A stretch of DNA of 64,000 bases from Cristatella mucedo (GCA_009760855.2 WPIO01000012.1:1170501-1234500), one strand, 5' to 3'. Shown: positions 23,110 through 35,692, numbered from the stretch's first letter. Notes: generated by a model from the sequence alone, not told the origin. A program made the numbers and translations.

Positions 23110-23956
23110 TGTCCATCTTCTCCTAATAGAGAACTGGCTTTGGACGATGTCGTGGATGAGATGAACAGTCAATAACTTTATCGTAATACTTTCGAGTCAT
23201 CATTTTGCTACAAATGCGTCGTGCACGAAAGCAGCCAGCCGTCTGGGTGTAGGAAGTCCAATTGAGGATGACAGAAAAGTAGGCAAGAGACAGGAACACG
23301 ATGAATGTCTGCCTAAAGAATAAACATGCATAAAATGAACATAGGAGGGTGAAGCATCCACAGATCAGAAAGTGTTTACCGTCAGATGGTCGGTGCGAAA
23401 CAGAGACAGCAAGAGAAAACTAGACAGCAGTGAATTGTGTTGCAGATATACACGAAAAGCCAACGAAAAATTGGCAACTAACCAGCCACCCAGATGACCT
23501 CACCAGATGAGTTTTTCACTAAGGAGCCAGAATCGGTTAGTCAAACAGCGGCAGAAGAAAAGTCTCAGCAGTGAGTCTCGCCGGGCACCACTAAAAGTAA
23601 ACCGTGGGCTTGATGCTTACGTGAAAGAACAAGCCCGTGCAGCAGTCGGCAGAACATGCTGCAACAGGTTATTGCACGTATGGAAGGAAGCCGCTGTGCA
23701 TTGCAAAAGACAGTGGCCAGCCTGCAACGGCGTGGCCATGGACAGGGCCTGCTGTGTCTAGCAAGCTGGCTGAGAGAGCACTCGAGGGAACATGCCATGC
23801 ACAGCCCGAGAAGGTTGCGCAAAGCAATTAGTATATCACTTCGAGACGTTGGAATTTGGTGGAGCCGTGGTGCTTTTCGAGATCACGAGTGGCTAGCATT
23901 CACACGGCTCTGGCTTCAGCAGACGAATGCATCAGAACGATGCTGCGATATTATTT

Positions 23957-26900
23957 CTACGAAAAGCCTACCTGCTGCACACCACTGAGCACGTCAATGA
24001 ATTGGTCGAGTTCTGTTGCATTTAGCTCGAATGTCACAGTCCTGGGAACATTCTTATCAACCAGCTGCAGGTCGACAGACACGATCGGTTGGCGCAAAGT
24101 AGAAATCTTATCGCTGGCCATAACGAGCTAAAAAACGAGCCAGCAATGCAAGCATGCCGTCTGAACAGGTTTGTGCTATAATTGCACGGACCTACAACGT
24201 CACCACGTCCTAAGAGCCGATTTCCCTTAGATGTAACATCATATGGTCAAGCTCAGGTTGTGCATTGCCACGACGTTTTGAAGAAAAAATTATTAGCAGA
24301 CATTTCAACAGTCACTATAACTTTGAGTATTCAGTGAAATAAATTATAAATGTGCTTACTATTCACAATCCACAATATGTATGTATATATGTATGTATGT
24401 ATGTATGCATGTAAGTATCTCCGTCTGTAACTATACAAAGCCACAAAGACTATGAGGCCGTTACGCAGGAGAGTTTTTTTACAGCGCACTCACAGCCTAA
24501 GCGGCTTTCGGTATACATTCGGAAGCCAAGAGACTTCATTCCCACGCAACAAATAATATTAATAATACACTTGATAAAGCACCCTCAAAGAACTCAATCT
24601 CTTTCTAGGTGCTTTACAATTGCTGCAAAGGAAGTACGATCGAATGGTTGGTGGTAGCATGCTCAATAAACAACAAGAATAACTTGGTTAGGGGTGACAT
24701 GCACAGAGTCAGCATGCAAGTGTGGTTAGTGGCAGCATGCAACAGTGTCAGCATGCATAAGCACGTAAAGGACGAATCACAGGGACCCACTAAATGCTGT
24801 CATAAATAGGTGCATTTTCTAATTTCTTTTTAAATGTGGATAAACCAGGGGATGTCGTGATGTAAGTCGGGAGTGAGTTCCAGGCTTTGGGAGCACGCAA
24901 ACTAAAGGCACGGTCTCCAAAGAATTTCAGGTTTGTACGAGATATACGTAAACAGTTAGATTCCGAAAAGCAGGTGGTACGATGCTTAGCCTGGTGGGGG
25001 AGTAGATCAAATAGGTACTGAAGCCAAACAATTTAGGGACATGAAAGTGAGCAACAAACCCTTGAAGTCGATGCATTGCTTGACTGGGTGCCAGTGCAGG
25101 TCGGAGAGAAGTGGTGTGATGTGGCAACTGTTACGCTCCCAACAGTCAAGCTTAGCTGCAGAGTTTTGCACCAGCTGTAAGCTTATGAGTGCACAGCCGG
25201 TAGGCCAGCAAGCAGTGAGTTACAGAAGTCAAGACGGGATGTCACAAATACATAGACCGATTTAGATGTGGTATCCCTGTCAGAACAAGCCCGAATTTCA
25301 GCAATGTCGTGTAGCTTAAAGTAGGCAGACTTGACTGTGGAGCTGATGTGGTGACCTAATGAAAGGTCACTTTGGAACATGGCACCACGATTTCGTCCAG
25401 ATTCAACAGGAAATATGCTGGCAGAGCCGATTTTGAGCATTACCAATTTCCAATGTCCAATTTCTGAATCACACTTGGTTTGCCAATGACTATCAAGTTG
25501 GTTTAATCATCATTCAGTTTAAGAAAATTTGCTGCCATCAATGTGCGGATGTCATCAATGCATGCAACCAAAGAATGAGAGAATTCGACGTGCTCGAGGG
25601 TTGGGAGAGATCAAAGCAAAGGTACAACTGAGTGTAATCTGCATAGAACTCACTACCTCAAATGCTCTCCTGACTCTGCTATGCTTCCCACTTTCTCTTT
25701 GTTGCATATGACGAAGTCTGTTGGCTACCGAATGCGTACCGAAAGCGATCGGCTAGATCATCACAGGGATCATCAGGTAAGAAGCTAATTTGGGAGCAGT
25801 TGAGGAGATCGTCGACATCAGCATTTTTGGATTGTGCATCTGCGATTCAACAATGGTTGTATAGAAGCTAGACTTGCCCTTTGCCAGGATCGATTGGTAT
25901 GATTTACAGTAGTTCTCGTATACCTGTCGATGGACAGTCAGTCCAGATCTTGTTTATGCTTTTTCAAGTTTGCCCAAAATTGACCTAGCTAGTTTAATGT
26001 CTGTGGTAAACCATTTGCAAACATGTCGAGCAACTCAGCTAGTGTCATGGTGTAGCAATCTACCAACGATGACAGGTCGGAAAGAGGATTGAGCAGCAGA
26101 GGCGTAGCAGATATTCTCACACGAACAGCATCGATGTCAAGTGCCATGAGGTTTCGGGATTCACAGGTGATTTTAGATGAAGAGGAGCACACATTGTAGA
26201 CTGAATGAGATCTGCACGTGGTCAGATAAGCAGGATTTGGTAATAATTGATGACAAAGTGCAATTGTATGAGACAATTTGGTCGACTGTATGACCCTTGA
26301 TGTGAGCAGGGCCATGCACATGAGCCACGAGATACAATGAGTCAGTCAATGCACGAAATTCAGAGCTGAAGGCGTCAGTTAAATTATCAAAGTGAATATT
26401 GAAATCACCCATAATGAGGAAAGGTCGATTTCTAGCTAATTGAATCGAAATGAGATCAGAGAAACTTGAGATAAAGGAAGACTTGGTACCTGGTGGGCGA
26501 TAGACTACTGCCACCATCGGTAGCTTGTTGTCGGATGAAATCAAGACAATAGATTCGAAAGACTGTTTCGAAGGTTACTGCAAATGACTTGAAGTCGAAT
26601 TTCGAGCACATGATAATAGCAACTCCACCTCCAGTTTTGATCGATCAAGGGGTGTGAAAGAAGGCGAAACCAGCCAAAGAGAAAGTGGAAAGCATAGCCG
26701 AGTCAGGAGAGCAGTCGAGGTAGTGAGTAGTGTGGAAGTAGCAGGTCAAGACCGCTGGATAGGATGCGCCATAGTCGGCAGCAGGAGAGTAGTTGTCGTT
26801 GCGTAAGAATTGTGGAAGCGAGTTCCACAGTCTAGGACCTGCAGAGCTAAAGCTTCTGTCGCCAACTGTCTTTAAGCGTAGGAATGGGACAGCTAATTTA

Positions 26901-29900
26901 TTGTCCACACAGGACCTGAGGGCAGGAGGAGGCTGAAACTGGAGTAGCAGTTCAGCTAGGTATGGAGGAGCCAAGCCGTGGCAGGCCTAGTGGGTCTGCG
27001 TAAGAATTTTCCTCTGTATCCATTGATCAATGGCAGCCATCCTAGCTCTTTTAGTAAAGGAGACACGTGGTCAAATTAGCAAAGGAGACACGTGGTCAAA
27101 CCTCTGGGATTCGCAAACTAGCCTTACAGCCATATTCGTGGCCATCTGCAGTGGCCTAGTTGCTTTTTTTCGGTAGCCCAACCAAAAAGGAATTACAATA
27201 ACCTAGCAGAGACAGAACTAAGGAGCAAGTTAAATATTTCGGAAGCCGCCGTGCAAGATAGTTCATATTCTTAGATAGGGATCGGACGTGATGGCTAGCT
27301 GTAGAAGCAGTCTTCTGAATGACGCTTTAAAAATTTAGGCAGTTGCCGAAAACGGCACCTAAATTTCGAGCACGTGGTGATGGTCGCACGACAGCATCAC
27401 CTATTAGAACAGTAAAGCCTTCTAATCCAGCCACACACTTAGGGTGTCCTATGAGCAGCAGTTCGGTTTATTGTCATTTAGTTTCAAGAAATTTTCCGAC
27501 ATCGAGGATCGAATGTCGGCAAGGCAAGCATTCAGCTCATCAGTTGCTGCAGTAGATTCCTGTAGTTTGAATGAAAAATACAGCTGAGTATCATCAGCAT
27601 AAAAGTGATATCCTATTCCACGGGACTTAATCACATAAGTATGAGTCTCAAATCAGCTCAGCAGACTGAGAACCCACGCGAATAAACATCAGCAAAATGG
27701 TAAAGATCAAACATAACTACCTTGCCCACTAAGGTTTTCTCAGCTTACAATGCTCCTTTTGCTTGAGACCAACAGAGATGCATGGAGCAGCACACGGACA
27801 AAAACCAGACAGCCAGATGAAGCTGTCGTTCACGATTTGAAAGACTGCCAACTTATAGTTACTCAATTCTTTACACTGTATGCCTGCCCCAGGGGTTCAT
27901 GGTAGAAGAACAAAACAAGAAATGTTGCAAGGCTATTTAAGGATATATATATATATTATTCCTTAATAATAATAATAATAATAATAATAATGTACTTGAT
28001 AAAGCACCCTCAGAGAACTTAAGCTCTTTCTAGGCGCTTTACATTTGCTGCAAAGGGAAATGCAATTGAATGGTGAGTAAAATCATGCTTGAAAAACAAA
28101 CAAAATGAATAATATGGTTAGGGGTGACATGCACAGGGTCGGCATGCAAATGTGGGTAGTGGCAGCATGCACAGTGTCAGCATGCATAAGCACGTGAAGG
28201 ACGAATCACAGGGACCCACTAAATGCTGTCCTAAATAGGTGTGTTTTTAAGTTCCTTTTAAATGTGGTCAGGTCAGGGGATGTTCTGACGCAGGTCGGGA
28301 GGGAGTTCCAGGCTTTGGGAGCATACGAACTAAATGCACGGTCTCCAAAGGATTTAAGGTTTGTACGAGGTATTTCTAGACTGTTGGATTCCGAAAAGCG
28401 GGTGGTACGATGCTTGGCCTGATGGGGGAGTATGTCGGAGAGATAGGCTGGAGCCATAGAATGAAGGGACCTAAAAGTGAGCGACAAAACCTTAAAGTCA
28501 ATCCGTTGCTTGACTGGTAGCCAGTGCAGGTCGGCGAGAAGTGGAGTAATGTGGCAACTGCGCCGCTCACGACAGACAAGTCTAGCTGCCGAGTTTTGCA
28601 CCAGCTGCAATCGCCTGATCGCACATGCTGGTAGGCCAGTAAGCAGTGAGTTGCAGAAGTCGAGATGAGATGTCACGAATGCATGGACCAACTTAGACGT
28701 GGTATCCTTATCTAAACAAGCCTTGTCACTATTGCGATTATATCAATACATTGCCTCGATATAAACTAGATGCTCGATATGGCTCGGCACAACTAACAGC
28801 CTCGGTGTATCCCGGACTATTCTACCTTAGGGTCTGAAAGGACTACCGGTAGGTAATACACGCGAATTTGTAAGTAATGAAACTGGTGCAGAAAATGCCA
28901 TTTATTGCAGTATGCACAAGTAAGAACCATGTTCGGGTATTTTGCGATAGGCTAGCAGCCTCAAGCGTGCCGGTCATGGAAGTCAAGCATGCAGAATGAA
29001 TTGCACAGTCGGCTGAGGCTCTGACGTCACTTACCTTAACTTGCCAATCAAAATCCTTAAGAAAGGTTTGCGATATAGCAAGGCTTCGGTCTAACAGTGA
29101 CTTCTCGATATCGTCTCGCCTGACTCTCAGCACTTCGATGAGCAATGGTGCTAGCTCAACAGTGCCACCAGCAAGATCGGTCATGATCTGTCAAATACCA
29201 CCACTGACGGGTGACACAAACACGAGGCACACATTAAAAGAATATGTATACTTTAGCACTAGCCCCAAAATAGTTGTGCTACTTTCTGATACACGTGACT
29301 GCTCCTGCAAAATGCAACACACTAGAAAGGAAAAAATTCAAGAAAAATGCATGCCCAAGGAATCGATGAAGATAGGTGTCGACCGACAGATAAGGAAGGT
29401 GTGGGAAATGCTGCATATGTATGAAGAAGCACAACGAACGAGCACTGCGTTTATTTTCATGTTTTATTAACAGCTCCACAAACTAGGCACTTGGTAAGCA
29501 GTCTGGCAGTCGCTAACTTCATGAAGGAAAGATGAAGAAACCAACCAGTAAAAGGTCCCACATGATGTCCTCCCTAAACCTAACCCTACCATCGCCATAA
29601 TCCTGGTACAGACTAACTACCAATGAGTGATGTGATTGTGTAGCGAATTCGCTGCCGATGGAGTCCACACTGAATGGCTAAAAAGAGAAAGCCACGTAAG
29701 TAAGATGTCGTCTCTTTAGTTTACTTTTCATACTGCCTTATTTTGTTTGTTATCATGTACTTGCTGTTTCGTGTTGCTTTGACATTGTCAGCTTAGTAGC
29801 AGCCCAGCAAACAATGTCCTCGGTGGTCAATTCGTCTGCCATCACTGCAGCAAACGGTCAAGCACCAGTACTGTAAGCATCCCCGAAAAGGGGCGTACCA

Positions 29901-32900
29901 TTAGGCTAGCTTTGACACACTGCAATGAGCTTGCAAGTCTAAGGTGCTCTGGTAGGAAACTGCTGAGCATGGCAGCATGCTAGTCATGATGACCGGCTAG
30001 AACAGCTAGTCTGCTCGATCCAATGCTTCTAGAACTGACAAGTGCACACTTCCGGATCACCAGCTGGGGAGGGTAGAGGTCCTGTGAATGGGCTAGCATC
30101 CATTCCTACGCCGAAGAGTGGTGGAGAATGTTTTTTTTTCCTGCACTAGTGCGAATTTCACAACTTCCACCAACTCACAATCCTCGAACTTGCAATGGGC
30201 TGCCTTGAAAACAGAGTAGACCCTCTCTATATGCATGGCCTCAGCCAGTCAAATTGTTGTGCATTTATAAACGGTTTTCCATGGTTATGCATTGAGCATG
30301 CTTATGGGACAGTCACGTGACCGGACGTGCCAGAAGCCGGACATTTCTTTTTCAATTTTCAATGGCTCCTAGCACGCAGCAAAAAATACTCACAAGTGAG
30401 CAGCAGCCGAAAATATAGTGGACGCAACCTAGGCATTACACAACAGATGCTGAGGCAGTAGATCAAGGACTACCTCGGGCTGCCTATACTCCCAAATCAT
30501 GCTATCGGCAACCACATGCAAGCAGTAAAGTGACAAGTACTTGGTCTTGGGTAGCTAACTGGCTCTGCAGCGCAAACGAAGCCGCCAGGTTGCCAAGTCT
30601 GCCCCAGACACAGCTCTCGATAGCTGGTTGCTCAGCAGGCCTGTCTCACAAGTGAGCTGACTACGTGGAAAGCAAGCAGGCTCAATGAACACCTGGGGCT
30701 GTTTGTAGCTGACGTTCTCATGCAGTAGGCTACACATGCTTATGAAGCTCCGCCGATCAAGCATTGACAAATGCAAGTCGATGGACGAGGTAGGGGCTAG
30801 TTTGTGGCATCCCCCAATCGGGATAGAACGATTGCTACCTGGCAGATGGTGGTCAGCAAGAAGGGCCAAGTCTGATTGGCTGTATAATGATCGTCATATT
30901 CAACTGCCTTAGTTAAAATAGCAGTGCAAGATCCTTAGCTGCACGCTCTCACGTCCAAAAGCGGTGGGCAATAAAGGATTGACTTCTGCAGGACTCAAAT
31001 CAGCGACAAGTATGGGTCGTGAAGTACAAGCACGTTGCCCCTGGGCTAAGATCCAGAGACTGTGACTCTTGCTACTAGCACTGCCAGTGGCCATAAAATT
31101 GATCCACTTTGCATTGGTCAAGCCTCCGCATCCGAACTTTCTGGGGTAAGGCAGAATAAAAGCAATGACTCGAGGTAAACAGAAGATACCCATTTGGCCA
31201 GGTGGTCCATAAAAGACCACGTTCAACAGGAAAATTCAAATCTCTTGACAGATTTTAAAACCAACCAAATTTTATAATCAGAAGCCAAAACACAGAGTTT
31301 TCTTTAAATTGTTGCACTACACAAAAGCCTGCATTGCTTAAATTTGGGTGTGGGCGGTATGATGAATTCACATGTATAATGCACCACGGTGACAGCACAC
31401 TGCTGGATAGTCGGTGTAAGCACACTTGAAACAAATACAAGCCGGTCCTTCTGGTCAGTTATGTTAGTGGCCGACAGTAAGTTCTAGGAAAGACAGGCCG
31501 AATATTCAACGACCAAGCAGCATATGGCTACTGAAGTCCTTCTGACTTGCAATAAAGCAGCTCAAATGATTCATAATGTCGACTTTTAATTTGTGTTTTG
31601 ACCAACGGAACGGAGTAATTTTACAAGTGCTTTTCATTTCTCCTGTTTTTTGTTTCACTGTGAGTCTGACACCCCATTCAGCTCAAAGTAACCTGATATT
31701 CTAGCAGTTAAATGAATTTAACCCGCAGCTGCCGAATCAATGACAGCAGCCACAGCTTTCTTTATCTGTGCATCTCAGCATAAATGCATGCAAATATGCT
31801 AGAAATCAGATTATGCATTTTGTGCGGCTAAAAAGGTCCATTTAGAAATAACTCTGCACATAGACAAGTCATGCTTAGAGCTAGGAGGTATACAGATAGG
31901 TTCTGCAGCCTGCTGCCAAATCTTGGGTCTGATTCATAAATTGAACTCTTCGGACCTGATACACCAAGACGGCTATCAGCCATTAATCAGGCTAGCTAAA
32001 CCTTGTCACTGACTGCTTAGAGAAGGCTAGTAGTATTCAAGTGTCACGGTTGAGCCAGTTGTAGCACGGCTAGATGCAACTTCTCTGATTGCTGGACCAG
32101 TTACCCTGTCAGGACAGTTAATGGGTTAAGGGTGCACCAAAGATCTCATCTCCATACCACCTAGTGGCCAGGCCTCTGAGTCGGCAGGCCATAGGGTGGG
32201 CAAGACCTTCTTGAGAGGATGAGAATTAGGAGGCAATACAAATTGGCACCTTTTAGGCTAGATAGGTAAGATGACAGTTGATAGTTTCAACTTTGGTGAG
32301 CCACACTATGTCAAACTGGACACTGCTGGACACCTTTAGTAACTGGGAGAATCAATTACTCAAAACTTGCTGCTCCTAGTCAACAAGTCGGGCTGCTGAA
32401 AAGTTAGTAGCAGCCAGAGCTTTGCAGATGCTCTGCATGCCAACGAGGCATGAAAGAAAGAATCTGAAAGAAACCCACGGTTTCCTCAAAGCAACTGGAA
32501 CGGTGCACAAGCCGGACCACTGGGCACAGAAGGTGCCAGCAGATCCGGTTCCCTGGTCTGTCTTCATGGCACTTATGAAGTTGACTACCGAGGCTAATGT
32601 AAACCAAAAAGTTAAAGGTACCCCAGCAAATTGCTCCATCGTCCACTCATTCTGAGCCTTCCTGGCTGCCATTAAAGCTGACACAATGATTCATGTTGAT
32701 TTGACATGCCAAACTGTAGGCGCCTTCCCATGCATGGCCATTCCACCGTTACGGGACGGGACTCGAGTTCATTCACGGAGATTGACAAGCCATTGTCCAC
32801 ATCTAGCAGGTCAGTTCGATGATGTTGCTTGGTAGCAAAGAAGCTGCTAGTAGAAGAAACCGCATGCATCGTCGGCATGTAGAACGAACGGGACATAAAA

Positions 32901-34930
32901 ACTGCCACTTCCTATTTTGATAAGAGGTGAAGAGAGGTAGCAGGCAGACTTCAGCTCCCGCCCCCTCCCTCCCGTTGAGCCGAGCGAAAGGGGTATTTCA
33001 CCATTATGATGGACAGTTTGGACAAGGTCAAGGTTCAGCCTCTTCGTACGATTCTTTGCTATGCCCCTGGTTCTGACAGCATTGAACTACTATAATTGTA
33101 CACCCAGCTTTGACACCTGCCAATATCAAACGTCTCAACCATAACTTTAATAATGCCTTGCTCGTGCGAAGTATGACAGACAACCATGCAGGTATAGATA
33201 TAGACACGTGTATGTCTAGCATTGGCACTGCCACCACAAGTCAGCACTCACCAGCAAAATGTGCAAACGCATTTCTTGCAAGTGCATAAAGTGCAAGAGT
33301 AAATAGAAGAAATATAAGCTTGAGAGAAGAGTATTAATCGTTTAAAACCTCTGCTTTATAAATGAGGACCAAGTACGCTTTATACTGACAGGCGATATAT
33401 ACCCACAACGAATTGAGACTCAGAGTATTTCTTTCGAAGTGTGCATGCAACCTGGTTAGCTAAGGGCCTTCTAGCTATTTTTGCCAAAGTATATGCAAAA
33501 GCTTTACAGTTCAAATAAATAATCGCATTCGTTAACCCGAGACTGGATTATGCAGTGCATTTCTGTCCACGGCAATGGGCAGAAATGACCAAGAAGGCCC
33601 CTTGGTCAAAGATTAGTATGACTGACTACAGGAGTTACAAGCATTGCTCTGGCAGCAAAATGACTGTCCGCTCCTAGCTGTGTAAATATGAAAACTTATT
33701 GTAAGTCAAATTTAGTCAAATGCTGACCTAGTGGGTATTATAGGCACCACTAGATTGTTTACTAAGAAGAGCCTGTCATCTGAATGGGAATTGCTACAGG
33801 CTTAGAACCTTGCTTGCTTGAGAAAACTCAAGACGAAGAAAGCAGCAAGAATTGTAAGCTAGTAACGGTACAAGAGAGCATGTGCTGCATGCATAAAGAC
33901 GAATTGGCTGCTGGCTATTTACACTGTAGTCCAAAGTCATGAATCATCAGGGCTTCCGTTTAGGTATTTCCTAGTTTTGCAGGGAATGCTCTCCATACTA
34001 CCATGGAGATGAAAGGAGTTCGACTATCATGACACCTTATAACGTTATAATAATAATAATAATAATGTACTTGATAAAGCGCCCTCGGAGAACTTAATCT
34101 CTTTCTAGGCGGTTTACATTTGCTGCAAAGGGAAATGCAACTAAATGGTAAGTAAAATCTTGCTTGAAAAACAAACAAAATGAATAACATGGTTAGGGGT
34201 GACATGCACAAGGTCAGCATGCAAATGTGGTTAGTGGCAGCATGCACAGTGTCAGCACGCATAAGCACGTTGACCATAAGGTAAAAATAATAAGATAACA
34301 GAGCACAGGCCAAGTAGTAAAAAAGAAATCTACCTTACTGTCGTCCTTGTTACTCTTTACACAGGACAAGATGTAGCTCCGGCACTGATTGCACACGGTC
34401 CACCACTGATCGAGGGACCAGAATTGTTCATACTTTGAGAAATCGGGGCTAACCCCACTGCACAACTGATCTACGAGGCTGTGAAGAAGCTAAAAAAAGA
34501 TCTGCTGATGAAAATTTTTGCAACACATTACCGGTCTAAAGCTGCAAGTTCAAGATCCAAGTTTGTTATGACCATCTCTCTAACTAGCATGATCATCGCA
34601 GGAATTAGTCCAATAACATCAAAAAGAAGTATCAACATCAAAAGAACTTGGCAACTAATTCGAACGAGAAAGTTGGACCATATATTGGGAAATAAAGAAG
34701 CTAGGACAGTACTTGACAAGATTGTGCAAACCGAGAGGAAATCAGAGCCAGGAATCGCTTCCCAACTTGAGAGGATCAATCGCTGACTTAGTGGGCAGTG
34801 GTCCGCCGGCAGCTCTACAGCCACATTTCCATAGCAACGCACGATCTTAACAGATATACCTTCGAATTATACCAAGGCAGCAGCAGTGGTAGCAGCTTAC
34901 CCTGTGCAACACTCCGGAGGAGTGTGGCAT
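23957..34930 (-). CDS. COMMD8: COMMD8 homologue (COMM domain-containing protein 8), four recognised exons
   Basis: COMMD8 is one of ten COMMD subunits of the Commander/CCC complex, which acts with CCDC22, CCDC93 and Retriever to recycle cargo from endosomes. Coding exons, in order: 34930-34901, 34489-34334, 29187-29035, 24127-23972. All junctions are GT/AG and all are phase 0. The joined product is about 165 residues, against 183 in human. Matches to the human family include LLHSLVDQLC (human LLHKIIDGIC), the W-x5-WW pair in FWSLDQWW, RRDDIEKSLLDRSLAIS, the COMM-domain hallmark FDWQVK, and SDKISTLRQPIVSV. The COMM domain fills roughly residues 105-165. The last few residues are unsettled: reading through the final donor gives V-G-F-S and a stop at 23957, while a spliced last exon is equally likely. 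Introns 2 and 3 are about 5.1 and 4.9 kb; recognised LINE copies account for most of intron 3 but only about 0.2 kb of intron 2. Confidence 0.85.
23972..24127 (-). CDS. COMMD8: COMMD8 exon 4 (COMM domain)
   Basis: 156 bp, 52 codons, between acceptor TTTTTTAG and a probable donor CAGCAG|GTAGGC. It encodes LVMASDKISTLRQPIVSVDL, a beta-strand region, and the helix ELNATELDQFIDVLSGVQQ. It aligns without gaps to the human segment that starts LALSSDKIAALRMP, apart from the loop. If the donor is not used, four more codons lead to a stop at 23957-23959. Confidence 0.88.
24553..26675 (-). mobile_element. F1 LINE, rearranged copy lacking the RT catalytic core
   Basis: Minus-strand order: an endonuclease part at 26675-25747 (LDRSKTGGGVAI, VVYRPPGTKSSF, FLIMGDFNIHFDNL, HGPAHIKGHTVDQIVS, SDHVQIS), then RT N-terminal linker (DIDAVRVRISATPLL), then 98 bp of oppositely oriented F2, then the F1 C-terminus and 3' UTR (25647-24553). 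The RT fingers and palm before the YADD position are missing. The endonuclease frame at 26544-26173 is open for 123 codons and preserves the GDFN and SDH motifs of AP-like endonucleases, making this the best view of the F1 endonuclease in the window. Confidence 0.85.
25648..25746 (+). mobile_element. F2 fragment embedded in an F1 copy
   Basis: Plus-strand F2 sequence from CTCACTACCTCAAATGCTC to GAATGCGTACCGAAAGC, without a tail. It joins F1 sequence on both sides at short matching words, more like template switching or a deletion-insertion than an ordinary target-primed insertion. Confidence 0.8.
27966..28722 (-). mobile_element. F1 LINE, young 5'-truncated copy in COMMD8 intron 3
   Basis: Minus-strand F1 from KDTTSKLVHAFVTS to the stop and a 27-bp (ATT)n tail. 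The frame (28691-28206, 161 codons) is fully open and ends in the usual LFRTAFSGSL. It has the same orientation as the host gene, so its 3' UTR is transcribed in sense with COMMD8. Confidence 0.92.
29035..29187 (-). CDS. COMMD8: COMMD8 exon 3 (linker and start of COMM domain)
   Basis: 153 bp, 51 codons, between acceptor TATTTGACAG and donor AAG|GTAAGT. It encodes IMTDLAGGTVELAPLLIEV, then RRDDIEKSLLDRS and TFLKDFDWQVK. The end FDWQVK is a near-invariant COMM-domain entry motif, and human COMMD8 has the identical six residues. Confidence 0.9.
29188..34046. other. COMMD8 intron 2, mostly unannotated
   Basis: About 4.9 kb without recognised repeats or protein motifs. Open frames at 30555-30869, 32376-32684 and 33028-33237 (minus) and 32422-32655 (plus) have no recognisable domain, and I treat them as chance. 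Confidence 0.4.
34047..34270 (-). mobile_element. F1 LINE 3'-UTR fragment in COMMD8 intron 2
   Basis: Antisense F1 3' UTR with an (AAT)n tail, the 3' stem-loop and the CATGCACAAGGTCAGCATGC section. It ends only 63 bp from the donor of COMMD8 exon 2, in the same orientation as the gene. Confidence 0.88.
34334..34489 (-). CDS. COMMD8: COMMD8 exon 2 (N-terminal helical domain)
   Basis: 156 bp, 52 codons, between acceptor TTTTTTTAG and donor AAG|GTAGAT. It encodes LLHSLVDQLCSGVSPDFSK, then YEQFWSLDQWW and a Cys-containing helix up to SNKDDSK. The tryptophan pattern and spacing match human COMMD8 (ICG...Y..Y...W...EW). It is the most diagnostic exon of the N-terminal half. Confidence 0.85.
34901..34930 (-). 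CDS. COMMD8: COMMD8 exon 1 (coding part)
   Basis: Ten codons, MPHSSGVLHR, ending at a good donor (CACAGG|GTAAGC, phase 0). An in-frame TAG lies 21 nt upstream of the ATG, so this is the first possible start in this exon. The 5' UTR continues to the right for an unknown distance. Joining to exon 2 gives ...VLHR-LLHSLV..., which fits the family's first helix. The start is the least certain part of the gene because so few residues are involved. Confidence 0.65.
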
Positions 34931-35345
34931 TATTTTAATTGATCTCAGCTAGTTTTCGAACCCAGCCACCCCTTTGGCACTCAGAATAAAGACTTCGAGC
35001 CCTAAAACAAACTATTTATATTCCATAGGCAAAAGTCAATACCAACATGTTTCCATAGGCTGGTTAATTTTGCCATAAGACTGTAGCACATACTAGCATT
35101 TTCTCGAAGCCATTGCTCTAACAGCTTATAAGCTTGGACGATGCCTCTTCTATTTCTGAAGGCAGCATTCAGACTTGATAAAAACACAATGCAAGCTATA
35201 ATTGTTCTCACTAGACAACCCAAACATGAAGTTATCATGTTCAATTTTGGTGCACAACACCAAAAATGAGCAAACCAAAACTTTACCAGCAAGCTACTCT
35301 ACCCAGCACTTTGCTCGGTCCAGCAGTTGGCCAACATGACATTCA
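34931..35345. other. Upstream flank of COMMD8 exon 1
   Basis: It should contain COMMD8 5' UTR and perhaps its promoter, but no CpG island, TATA box or repeat stands out. Confidence 0.3.
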
Positions 35346-35480
35346 GTACACACACACACACGTGCATGCACACGTAGACACACACACACACACACGTGCA
35401 CGCACACGTGCACGCGAAAACACACGCACACGTGCATGCACACGTAGACACACACACACACGTGCAAGCATGCATACGCA

Positions 35481-35535
<55 letters not shown>

Positions 35536-35567
35536 ACGCACACGCAGACACACACACAAACACATAT

Positions 35568-35634
<67 letters not shown>

Positions 35635-35643
35635 CATATTTAT

Positions 35644-35676
<33 letters not shown>

Positions 35677-35692
35677 CATATTTATATACGCA
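35346..35692. repeat. Compound (CA)n / (TA)n microsatellite
   Basis: About 350 bp: CA repeats interspersed with repeated ACACGTGCACGCACACG words, long pure CA runs at about 35482-35530 and 35570-35622, then TATATACATATTTATATACA repeats. Long open frames on both strands are repeat artefacts. Confidence 0.95.

Larger units (their letters stand above)
24378..27637 (-). mobile_element. F2 LINE, split by a 2.1-kb F1 insertion (COMMD8 intron 3)
   Basis: In minus-strand order, the 5' part (27637-26676) carries an RT segment with FYADDTQLYFSF and NFLKLNDNK, a decayed middle, then HGMAPPYLAELLLQFQ-like sequence, RSCVDNKLAVPFLRLKTVG and LWNSLPQFLRND, ending at CACTTTCTCTTT. The 3' part (24552-24378) resumes with TTGTTGCGTGG and runs through the 3' UTR to a (TACA)n tail, seen on the plus strand as TATG repeats. 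The break falls at the same F2 position that is interrupted at 12400. Confidence 0.85.

Noticed and set aside
34481-34786. Plus-strand 101-codon frame
   Set aside because: It lies almost wholly in COMMD8 intron 1, touching only the edge of exon 2, and has no recognisable motif.
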